Source of the DNA: Onchocerca volvulus
Lineage: Eukaryota; Nematoda; Chromadorea; Rhabditida; Onchocercidae
NCBI GenBank assembly: GCA_000499405.2
Contig: HG738138.1
Coordinates: forward strand, 310,001-374,000
DNA: 64,000 bases
Direction: 5' to 3'
Below the pieces are notes generated by a model. That model saw nothing but the letters and a program-made list of their open reading frames with translations, was not told where the DNA came from and did no database searches. This document shows, piece by piece, positions 39,901 through 51,206 of this stretch. How positions within the stretch are numbered: the first letter of the stretch is position 1; every line of letters begins with the position of its first letter. A program made the position numbers and the translations under genes.

Positions 39901-42900
39901 AAGCCTGAAGCATCAATTTGTGGACATGTGAAGCTGATTATAAGCAACAAAAATAACTGAACCTGTATCAAGGCGCGTAACTGGTTGTCCTATCTCACGC
40001 ATTACTTGCGCAAGTGTTGTTGAACGTCCCGATTGCATCAAATCCGACAAAGTTCTTATCATTTCAATGATATTCAAATCACTTTCATTCGCATTATCTG
40101 CAAATGAAACAACGAACTAAGCATAAAATGATATGTGGACCAAAAATGTCACTAAGGCTTGTCTAAACCTTAATACTGAAAAAACTGGTTCCTTCCAAGA
40201 ATTCAACTCGACCATTCCAATGAGAAGTATCCAAACACGATAAGAGTTCAAGCACATAAAAATTCCTACTGTACGGGCTCAGTAAAGTGTGTCAATATCA
40301 TGAATTTGTTTACGAAAACTTGTATAGATTAAGCTAGGTCGATCACCAAGAGAGATGAATATCATACTAGATATGCGGATAGTGATGGTGATTTTGGAAA
40401 TGAGAATATTTTTAAATTACAATTCACAAAATTATTAAAGATAGTAACACATCATTGAACTTCTATTAAATATTAAAAAGAAAAAATCACCTTCAACAGT
40501 AGGTTCAACAGTACTAGATGCCTGAGTTTCCGATGAAATACTTTCTTGAGTGGTGTCATTATGGCTGGTTTGTGTATCCTCCCCCAAACTCTCATCTCTC
40601 ATTTGCACTTCCTGCGAAGGATCAAAAGCTTCCTATAAAATTTAGCATATTTTCTCAAATACTGTGTCATCAAAACATGATTTCCAATCAAAATAATCAA
40701 ACCAATTGGAGATATTAAACATACAACATTTTTCAACAAAATAAGAGGTTCTATCAAGAGAAAAAAAGAAGCTTATACAAATCTTAAATATATGTTCACC
40801 TTATTTTCTATTTATTTAGAGCTGCTAAGGTTGAAACAAAGAAAACCTTACTTTACATTGATAAAGCACAAAAAGCTTACAATGTCCACAGCATCTAATT
40901 CAATTGAGCCTATTGGTGGACCCGGAATTTCGAATCCGTGTAATGGTGTACTAATTACCGGTACCATACCATAATCTATAAATGCGGAATTTCAAAAGGA
41001 TTCATCACAAAATAGTCAAATTGGCGTCTTTTTATACCTGAAGTCATCAGATAAAAAAACGAATGTTAAAATCCAAACTTAAAAAATTTATACATTCAAA
41101 AACAATTTCGGATAACATACTAGAAATATCATATTCGCCCTGTGAAGCACTCAAACGATGAGCAATATCAGCATCCGCATCAGCAAGGTTTGCAACTGCT
41201 CGTCTTAACATCGCCATCAGAACGTTTTTGAAATGTTCTGGGCGTTCGAAGAGTGCTTCGCCTCGCTGATTCAAGGCAACATGAGCATCTGAATCGTATA
41301 AACCTCTGACTCGATCCTGCAACAAAAAGCTGCTGGAGAAAACCAATTATTGAATTCTGGATGCAGCCCGAAAAGCTAGCATACTATGAAAGTTAACTTC
41401 ACTTTCAATCACTGCGAAAAAATCGCAATTCTAAAAAATAAAACAAAATTACAGCATCTGTGAAAAGTCCTACTTGAAATGTTTTATAAAGATTGCGCAA
41501 CGAGGGCTATCCTGACTAGTTATGTACTTGTAGCTAGGAAACAAAAAAACCTATTATTTGAAGGAAAAAAAAAAAGAGTAAAAACTTCCTAATCCATACA
41601 CCTAGCTTATTAAAATATGAAACGGGGAGTGGCACCTCAATCCACACCACTTTACATCAAATGAAACTACTGATAGATCAATAATTCCGAAATCTTGTAC
41701 ATACCAAACCAACAACTGTATAATGCATTGTAAAAACCAACCCAACGACGTATTAAAGCTTCTACATCAGCAACTTCAGATGATTGAGGATCGAGATTTT
41801 CTTTATATCTTAATGTTGCCTAAAATGAGAAAAATAATTATATATTTCCATACGGCTGAAAATTTTCACTCCAAACATAAAAAAAATCCAAAATTTCTGT
41901 ATTTCTCTAAAACTGAATCCTTTTAGGAGTGAAAACAACAGCATTAGTCAACAAAACTTAGCCATTTACAATTATCATTCAAAAAAAGCTAAAGTTACCA
42001 AAACTGATTACTGATGATACGCAAATTTATGTATCATAAGATGGAGTGAAAGTACCGATCAATATGGTAACTTATCTAATGTCAGCTTAATTAGTTAGGA
42101 ACATTACCTGATATAGATCACTTATAAGTGTTTCATAAGCTGCCGAATTGTGAATATTTGCTCGAGGATTACATAAATTGCTTTGACAGTTCAAATGTGG
42201 GTCATTCGTATAAATTGTTGAATCATTTGGATAATGTGGCCCAATGAACATGTCATTTGGATGCTACAAAAAAAAAAAGAAAAAAAAACAATATTCATCT
42301 AATAATTCATTTGATCTCTATCATAACCACATTTCTCATGAGAAAATTAGCAATTTAAACCAGCAAATTCATTTTAATCCAACTTTTAATACATTACGAG
42401 TTTTTTTTTTTTTTTTTTTTTTTTTGGAATAATGTGGTCATTGAAATTCGGCGCACGCAGCAGACGATCATTATATGAGTAGCCTGCTAGTGCCGCTCTT
42501 TAACACGTAGAATTTCCCTAAATCCAAAAATTTTATATTGTATGCAAAGGGAATATTACAAAATAAATATACCTCTGGACCTCCTTCTCTATCTCCTCGA
42601 TTAGTGTAAGTTCGTCGTGCCCACATAACATTACTTCTTAAAATATCAAAATCTATTTTGGATAAATATGCGAATCCAAACATTTGCAAAGTGGATAAGA
42701 ATATCAGAGAGATGCAAATTTCGAGTGGAATCTATTGTTTTCATAAAAATTAAATCAAAAAAAATAATATGAGCTTGTTAGACATTCAACTGCATACAAC
42801 AATATACGAAAGCGAGATCGGAATTCTCAGAATGTCGAGATTCTTTCAAAAAAAAAAAATCTTTTGAAATCAAAACAAATTATTTAAATTTCTGAAAACT

Positions 42901-45900
42901 AACCTGCTTCTGCTCATGGACGGTATAAACCGTGGCATTCCGTTGATCTGCACATGCACACCATTTTCACCCACTGCAGCAGTCGCAGCTTGCATTGCAG
43001 CATCGAGAGCACGACTGGCTGCCTGAACCGCAATGTAATGAAAAATAAGAATGTTTAATGAGATGATTAGTCCTACCAGCTTTAATTTCTTAATGAAGTA
43101 ATGATATTCTACACCAAACTAGAAATATCATAATCACTTCAGCATTTGCCGGTCCATTTGTACGCACAATCACTTGGCCAACAATTCCTGGACCATGGAA
43201 TGTAGGAGCTGACGGAGCTAGGAATGCACGTGCCGAAGACTGCATTTGATTCGATTGTCCAGAGTGCTGACGATTATGCAAATTGATTAATGGATGTCGT
43301 CGACGACCAAGATTTACACTAGCTTGCGTACTAGATGTTGCTGTAACAACACATTTCAATATTTTGAACAGATTCTAATTTATGATGAACACTGCATTAT
43401 TTCTTGTAAAGACGACTTTTCTGCAATCCAAGGTTGCCCTACTTACGGTAGCAAAAAAAGCACTGGAGTAATAGGCAATAGTTGAGGTGAAATCAAGCTT
43501 GATATCCTAGTGTTATCAATATAATAATATTGATAACATCAGGATATCAAGCTGGTACTAATCGATATCACTAATTTCAAGTGTGTCGCTGATGAAATTT
43601 TAAAAATGATGAAATAAGAAAAAAATAAAGAAAAAAAGAAAAAGAACTTTCACTTCTCAAAACCTAACATGATTCACGACAACAAAATGAACAGAAAAAG
43701 AAAATGTGACAAATACTATTGATTGTAACAAATATTTTCATGTTCGATTAATAATGATGTATGCTATTTACCAGTTTGACTAGTTTGCATGGCCGTCATG
43801 TTCCCGAAAGCACTCGGCAATATACTCCGGATAAAATTCTGGATACCACCACGCACAGCAGTATTCACTACACCGCCTATATTTGAAAGGAAAATTAAAA
43901 TAAATAATGTTACAAAGAACATGAATTTTATTTCATAAGCAAGTTCTTACGAAAACAAAGATAAAAAAAGTCATGATAAACGGTGATCAAATCTATCTTT
44001 GCTTTTAAGTGAGCAAGCAAATTTTGAAATATGCTGAAGAGAAAAAAGAAACAGAAATTTACAGAAAAACTAGATTCATATACAATTAACAGGAAGTTGA
44101 GAATGTATAAACGGGCGAGAAAAAGGTAGAGGGAATAAGTGATTTACCAAGAACTATTTTCTGAAGATTTACATTTACAAAAACTACTTTTCTAAGATTT
44201 CCAAAAATTACTCACCAAACTGCGTTTGGTTGCCCGTAGAATCAGAAGAAGCAGATTGGCCACTAGGATTTCCCCCTTCTGCTTGATTGGCATTTAAACC
44301 GAATGTTCTAGATGTTTCCATATGCACTTCGGAGGGTGTACTAGGGGCCACATGTAATCGAGCGCTTTGTACATGAAGTGGACCTGAGGGACAATTCTTT
44401 ATCTTCTTTTTATCATACTTCTATTAAATGACGAAAAAATATCAATTTCATGAATTCAAGGAAAAAATAATGAAAATATCGACTTACCTGAAGAAGATAC
44501 GAATGGCATACGATTTCCCGTGGTACTAACATCTGGAACTGTGATAACCGTTGGTGCTCGAATTGTTGAATTTAAAACGGGATATGTTCGTAATCCACTT
44601 CTCATGGAGTGGGACAAACGAAAAGCTCGTGAATGACCTATATTTTAAATTTCACAGTGCAAAATGTACAAATTTATCTATGTCAGTTTATATCGGGAGA
44701 ACAAATCAGTGTTGAGTTTCATCCACTAATTAAATTATATAGGATTTCAATTCATTATGGCACCTCCTTTCTACTTCAAGTCAAATACTTGCTGTCCTAT
44801 AGAAAAAAAAAGTTTTTGAGAGTTGAGATGTGAATAAAGCTATATTCAAAATCAAGTTTAAGAATAATTATTCATGCGACAAATATAAAAGATACCATCA
44901 GCTGGTTGTTGACTTCCTTCGGAGATTGGTCTGTCTCGAGAATCCCGTTCACTTTGTGCCACAAATATTAGAGTAAGAGCAACCTGTAAATTAATATTTT
45001 CCTTAATATACAAATAACAAATGACTTGAAGAAAAACAACACTAATTATTGTATTTTCAGAAATGCCATAACTTGCAAGGTACTCAATTTATCTAAGCAT
45101 CGGACTAGAATAACTCTTATATTAATTACTAATAACCCAGCAGTAGATGGAATGAAGGAATGGTTTGACGACTACTAAACCTCTTTCTGAAGTTCACAGA
45201 CAACCATACTTGATGTGTGCGATTTTCGCATCATGGGGAAATACAAAATACTGAATGATTGGTCTTTTACTAACAACTTCCAGAACTAGATGTCTCATTT
45301 GCATATCAATATGTGATGCTTAATTTGAAATAAATAACTGAAATAGTTACGCATGCAGAATAGAATATATATCTCAACAGTCTCAAACATGAAGTCACTA
45401 CATTACTAAATTCAGATATGCAATCAATTCAATATAGACGTAGAAAACTCCGCCATATGCGCTTGAAGAAACCAAGATCAGCTGCATTTGGCATTCGATT
45501 ACATTTCATTAATATCTAACATCTGGGTTCATTTGAATGCCTGAATGATCATAATGTATTTTACTTCAGTAGTTGGCTCGTCATGATGCTCTGCAGAACT
45601 TGGTTCTAAAGGCGAGTCAGGATCCGAGAAATTGACGAGAATATCGGAGATTGAATGATAGGCATGCGAAAGACGATGCAAGACACGCCGAAAATTTTCT
45701 TCAAAACATAATGCGATACATCTGGCGCGCTAAAAATATATTAGAAATAATTATTGCTTACATGTTTTGAACATAAGGGTATTAAAAATTTCCAGGAAAG
45801 TGCAACGAAAGATTTTCAATTTCTTTCGAATTGGTCTCACTGACATATGCTGAGAAAAAAGAAAAAGGAGCGCATAGAAAATTTTAATCAGAGCTCAGCA

Positions 45901-48422
45901 TCAAAAATTATGCTTAAAGGTTACGTTATTTGGCATATTGTTCCGCTTTTGAATGATATCCTGATAACGCTTTAGATGATAATTAGCCAGATTTTGTACG
46001 CTCAGTATTTTTTGAAGTAATTCAATATAATTTTCCGTTGTGGCGTTTCTAAAAAATTTTTAATGAAAATTATGTGAAAACATTCAACAGACATTCTAGC
46101 TTGAAGTTAAAAAAAATGGCAAGAACCCAAGTAATCAATAGAAACTATAGCAATAGTGTAGCATGACACATATTGCAAAAAATTTGTAAGATTTAAATTA
46201 AGATATCAGTATTACAAATAGGTTTTTTGAGTAATAGTTTCGAAAAAATAGTCTTATGTACAATTGTATTCGGATGCCGCTGCGCTGAAATCGCTATTTT
46301 ATAAAAATTAGTCAAACGTTCTAGTGCATTTGGAGTCTTAAGTTATTAATCAAAGTAAACCTTAAAACCACATTTTGCTGCTGCGAATTACTATCTTGAG
46401 TTGAACTTGTTGTTTGAGATTCATCTAAAAAAATCTGTAGTCAAGGTGGCAAAGAAAAGTAAAAAAAGATAACTGAGCAAAATAATGAAACATATACAGT
46501 TGGCACAATCGGTTATTTTTGCTAATAAATCACGGTCACTGAAAGTGCTTAATCACTCGAAGCAGAACAACAACCAGTAGGAATAAAATTCACATCAATG
46601 AAGTCATGCAGGAGATAGTTTATAATAGGTTTAAAACGCCAAATCATACCCATTTAAAACAGCTTTCAAACATATCTCTTTCAAATAAAGTAAAAAATTA
46701 CCTCCTTCATTTTTCAGTCCCGTATTTTCTGCTTCACATGACAATTCTGCAACATTGAGTATGGATAAATAACGACTGTTCGTAATTCTAATCTTGGATA
46801 AAACTAAAAACTGCTCAGTGGATTTAGTTGCGTAGTAAATTAATGGAATAATTGATCTTAAAATAGTTGGATCGGATAATTCTACATCTATGAATTCAAA
46901 TAGTACCTCGATATAATTCATTGTGAAGTTCATTCATTATCAGATATCTAATATATTATATTCACATTCATCTTTTTGGAGTTAAGATGAGTTTTGATCT
47001 CCAATTTTTTAAATAGTAAATACCTGCACGGTGAATATGGAGCACTTCCTCCAATTCCAAAACTATTTCACCAAATTTAGCACGTTCGAAATCATTTCTT
47101 AAAGGAGGCATAACTCGTTCATAACCCTCAACCGTTATCGACGAAAATGGCTCCTTCTGGAATGTTTATTTTTGTTTAAAAATTTAGTTGACGACTCAAT
47201 GCTACTTTCCTATATTTCAGAAGGAAGTGCAAGTTCAAGAATTTCGAGAAAATCACAGAATCACCTAAATCATTCAATTATTCAAAAATGTATGTCTATT
47301 AGTTGTAACAAACTGCTCTCAGACAAAGACAGTATATAAGTTAACTAGGAAAAAATCTTACAACGGTGTACAAAGGATTCCCTAAATTTATCTTATGAAT
47401 AAATCATTTATACAATGATTCTTCGCAAGAAAAATCTTCACCTCAAGAAGTTGTAAAGTACGCTCGCTCCTGTTTAATCCATCAGATATGAAATTAATTC
47501 GACTGAGTGCTCCAGAATCAATATAACGTATAGCAGCACCCCGAATATGTACTCGCAGTGTCAGATCACCATTTCGCGGCGTGTTTTCCTGAGTTTCCAC
47601 ATCAACCGAAGTGCGATCAAACACAGCACCTAGCACATTCGAAAGCGCCTCCCTTACAAACTCCTAAAAGCAAACAGTGCCATAACCGAATATAATCATA
47701 CTGATTATATAACTAGTTTTGATCGTATTCATTTTAAAATCAAATACAATCATACTGATCATAAGATCGAGCAGGTCAAAATTCCTTCTATTTCGGAAAT
47801 TACAAATATTTCATAAGAACTTACTGTCGTGTTACCCGCATCCTGAAATATGGAATTGCGTATGATAACCATTTCACCATTTATTACATTGACTCGCGTG
47901 CTTTCAACATGTTCATCACTGTTACTATGTCCAAGATCAGAGTGTTGCGAACTCAATCCCGGTGGAGGGCCACTATAAAAAAAAAAACTTTCGACCACTT
48001 TATTTTCCACATACATACATGTATCCGGATGTACTCCATTGCATCCGCAATATCGTTTCTTTATGATGAAAAAAAGTTGGTGTACAATAGGAAAAAACTT
48101 ACGCATTAGCCGGACGCTCCACCATATGAAGAGTTAAACCATCTGCAATACCATAATCCTTGAGAAGTCGATCATTATTCAAAAGTGGATGTCCTTGGAA
48201 AATCAATCGTTGTCTCGATTCCAAAATACCCATCTTCTCCTCTATTACTTTCCGTAAAATTCCAAGACTTGCCTTAAATTCAGCAGAGATGTTAAAGATT
48301 AAAATAAAACTTCAAAAACGAAAATGTAAAGCACATATTATTAAGATGAGCAATAAACTTACATCGTCGGCAATGTCCAGTTCTTCATCTTTTCGGTCCA
48401 ATGTCTTCACTCTGATTCTCAT
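36945..48422 (-). CDS. BAG6/Scythe (BAT3)-like ubiquitin-domain co-chaperone
   Basis: Large co-chaperone for exposed hydrophobic and tail-anchored proteins. About 31 exons (first 48363-48422, last 36945-37085) give about 1,450 residues; human BAG6 has 1,132. The N-terminus is a ubiquitin-like domain: MRIRVKTLDRKDEELDIADD, then ESRQRLIFQGHPLLNNDRLL and DYGIADGLTLHMVERPA. A conserved DUF3538-type part follows, including TTENYIELLQKILSVQNL. The middle is Gly/Ser/Thr-rich low complexity. The C-terminus has the BAG6 signature: DWISVIQDDKNL, SFSDAYLGGCSTKRK (human SDAYLSGMPAKRRK), then a BAG-like end NEFDDLVRQRVAQDEKFDPE and KYPELNKFL. The start follows a TTTCAG acceptor by two bases. Two joins, 42904/42731 and 41705/41316, do not keep phase in my reading, so small exons or other splice sites are missing there. 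In animals BAG6 works with GET4 and UBL4A; neither is in this window. Confidence 0.9.
42401..42425. repeat. Poly(T) tract, 25 bases
   Basis: A pure T run in a BAG6 intron (between exons 42108-42263 and 42573-42731). Confidence 0.9.
43496..43553. repeat. Near-perfect 27-bp inverted repeat in BAG6 intron
   Basis: The arms AGCTTGATATCCTAGTGTTA... and its reverse complement flank a loop of a few bases; two neighbouring positions mismatch (AG against GA). It lies between exons 43138-43340 and 43772-43876. It looks like a small palindromic or foldback element without coding capacity. Confidence 0.85.
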
Positions 48423-48430
48423 GACTGAAA
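48423..48430 (-). promoter_or_regulatory. Probable spliced-leader acceptor of the BAG6 gene
   Basis: The minus strand reads TTTCAG then TC and the ATG. This is a near-ideal nematode acceptor with a two-base leader. Trans-splicing is inferred. Confidence 0.5.
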
Positions 48431-51206
48431 TTTAAGTTTACTTAAAAGTATGAGGAAAAAGGTGAAAAAAACATGTACAGGGCATACATATCACCCACAT
48501 GTCATTTTTATTCATGCAATCTACATCATTATGATGAATAACTGGCATCACACCGAACGGAATTGTTTTTGAAGAAAATCACTTAGCATAACTCTTGAAA
48601 GTAAGTCATGCATTTTCTTTTCATACTAAATAAATGCATTTCACAACCATAACTGAATGTAAATTGATACAAGAAATTTCAACTTTAAATTAAAATTTCT
48701 TGTATCAGTTTAAATTCAGATATGGTTCTGAAATGCATTTATTTAATTTAAATTTAATTCGTCACAAAAACTTCTTTACAGACATCAATTATTACCAAAC
48801 ATATATGCAAAGCAAATAAATGTATGCCAACTGTCATTTAACTTAAATAAAGTACGTTAAACAATGAATCTGGATGAGGTGTACCAGAGAACAATCAATC
48901 TGGATAGACAATCAATAATCTCCAAAGTTCCAAACACATACACACACACACATCCTCATTTCAAACTTCACAACGCATGAGCAATAAATCGACCTATCAA
49001 AAAATGAACTAGAAATATTATGAGCAATTTTTCAGAAGAAATCGATTTATAAAATATTTATTTCAAATCCCAGCTAGAAATTTTAACAGAATTTGCATAA
49101 CTTAAAACCTGACATTTTCTCTCATATCAACTTTTTCTATTTTCATATTTTGTGTCTGGATATTTTCTGACACTACGATGTAATATCCAAAATCCAACAG
49201 TCATTGAGGAGATTATAAATGCTTCTACAGTTCAGGTATGGCAGGAAAATGTCGCAACTCCTAACTTCAGTATTAGTGGAAAATTACACTATTAGATACT
49301 CAAAATCCGTTCAATAATTTTTGGCATAAAGTTAGTCAGGCATCCAAAAATTAAAGTATCCATCGGTTAATCAGACTCACATCACAATTAAATCTAAACC
49401 TAAGTTTTATAGAATTCACATCTCAGCCCCAAATACCACTCTCCACGTATTCCCTAGACATCTGCACGACCATTCCATTCGCCATTTCGCGGCTGGACGA
49501 TGTGCCGCTTTATAGTTTCGTCTGAGTAGAGTTAGGAACTGAAGATAAATGAGGGGCTGGAAGAGCGGAGGAGCGGGGGGATGGGGAGGGCTTGTTAGAT
49601 TACTGAAGGGATCATCGACCATTCCAATGATATTGTCTACATCAATTTTTGTATGAAAAGTTCTCATTATCAGTCATATTACTTCATAATTTTCGTTTAT
49701 TTCTGTCTGTTGGATACACAGAAAATATTATGACCTAATGGTTTTTAGGCTAACCTTTATAAGGTATGCCTTGAAATTCCAGCTCCATGTCTTAGAAGTG
49801 GTCTAGTGTATCATTTTCTGAATTATTTTATCCTCTTATTAATTATGTTTTTGCTGCTTTTAACCGCCTCTCTTACACACTGAACACATTATAACATCTT
49901 GATTTAATTTAATTGAAGCCTCCAAAATCTGCGACATTTCGACATTGCTTTATGTACACTCTTTGGTAGAATAAGGATGTCAGGATTATGCATTATCCAA
50001 TCTAAGTTGTACGACAAACTGGTAACTATTAGATAATGAATGAAATGAATAAAACTAAATCTTGTTACAATTAACATAATAAAAATGGTCTAAAATCTGA
50101 TACCTTGCTGTGTGATGCATGATATTAATGCTGTCAACAATCGACAACGATAATTGTTCTCGATCGGGACACATATATGATCGAGAATGGTTGTATTACT
50201 TCAATGAAATTTCAGCAAGATATCAGACTTTTGATTATATTGATTACTATTAGAAATTCTTGATAAAAATATTAAATAATTATCATTATTGTTAAACCAA
50301 AAAAGTTATAGGACCAAATCTGAAGCGACATTAAGTGAATGGAACAGTCGTTAGTGTGATGCTGATTACAAGCAAGCAAAATAAGAAATAGCATTGGGTA
50401 AAGCTGAATGTACCGATTTACTTGTAAAAAGCTGCCTTAGACCGTTATTTCATATTCTATGAGGAATATGTTGTGTAGCTGGTTAACGGATTTATTAAGA
50501 AATGGTTTCTTTGATAAGCAAAATTCTCCGATTCCAATTTCAAATATTTTTTGGTTAGAATCGGGAAAAATTTAACAAGTTTTCGTATCGCTGTTCTTGT
50601 TCTCATTCATATACTATTGCCAAGCTTCACCTTCTGTTCCTTATTACAATGAAGTATCTTTTATTATTGACCAGTAACAAAAAGTCAAAATTTTCAGCAT
50701 ACTTATATACATTTAAAATGTTGTGCAGTAAATTTAAAAAGCATCTGATAGAAACACACTGCTCTACAGCGAATAGTAGAATAGGAGTTGAAAGACGATT
50801 TATTCAATGAGTGTTTAAACTTAATTGTATAAAGCTTTTTTTCTAACTTAATTCAGTTCATCTTCGTTTGTAACAAAATCGATTGCTCGGAAGATTTCAA
50901 CTTTCCGTGAACCTTCTAATCATTTCTTGTTTATTGTCGGTATTTTGACTCAGTTCGACATTTTCAAAATTCCTTTGTTGCTGTATACAGTGCTATAAAA
51001 ATCAACTTAAATTTAAGTTATTATATTCATTCATTGATTCAGTAAATTGCTTATTATATTCATCAAATCTGTAAAATCATTTTTTTTATTCAGATGTCTT
51101 AAACAGAGATCTTTCCGAAAAAGAGAAAAGAGAAAAATCGAAAAGTAAATTGTAATTTTATATTAGCTGGTAAAAATTTGCTATATTCTACTCGAAAAAA
51201 TAGTAC
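48425..51206. other. Intergenic region upstream of BAG6 and downstream of the PAN/ZP gene
   Basis: Holds the BAG6 upstream region with a long foldback repeat (48628-48745), a short (CA)n tract (about 48931-48952) and a locally GC-rich patch near 49540-49600. The unresolved last coding exon and 3' untranslated region of the PAN/ZP gene probably lie at its right end (50.8-51.2 kb). The minus-strand frame at 49416-49667 has no recognisable domain. Confidence 0.5.
48628..48745. repeat. Imperfect foldback repeat with arms of about 52 bp
   Basis: Sequence from 48628 (AAATAAATGCATTTCA) is matched in reverse complement by sequence ending at 48745 (TGAAATGCATTTATTT). The inner arms (GATACAAGAAATTT / AAATTTCTTGTATC) are exact, with a few mismatches between. 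The loop is about 10 bases. It lies about 200-320 bases upstream of the BAG6 start. It has the shape of a miniature foldback element, but no target duplication was established. Confidence 0.8.

Noticed and set aside
49416..49667. Minus-strand frame of 83 codons with a Pro-rich stretch
   Set aside because: The Pro-rich part is the complement of the G-rich patch. No domain or splice partner was seen.
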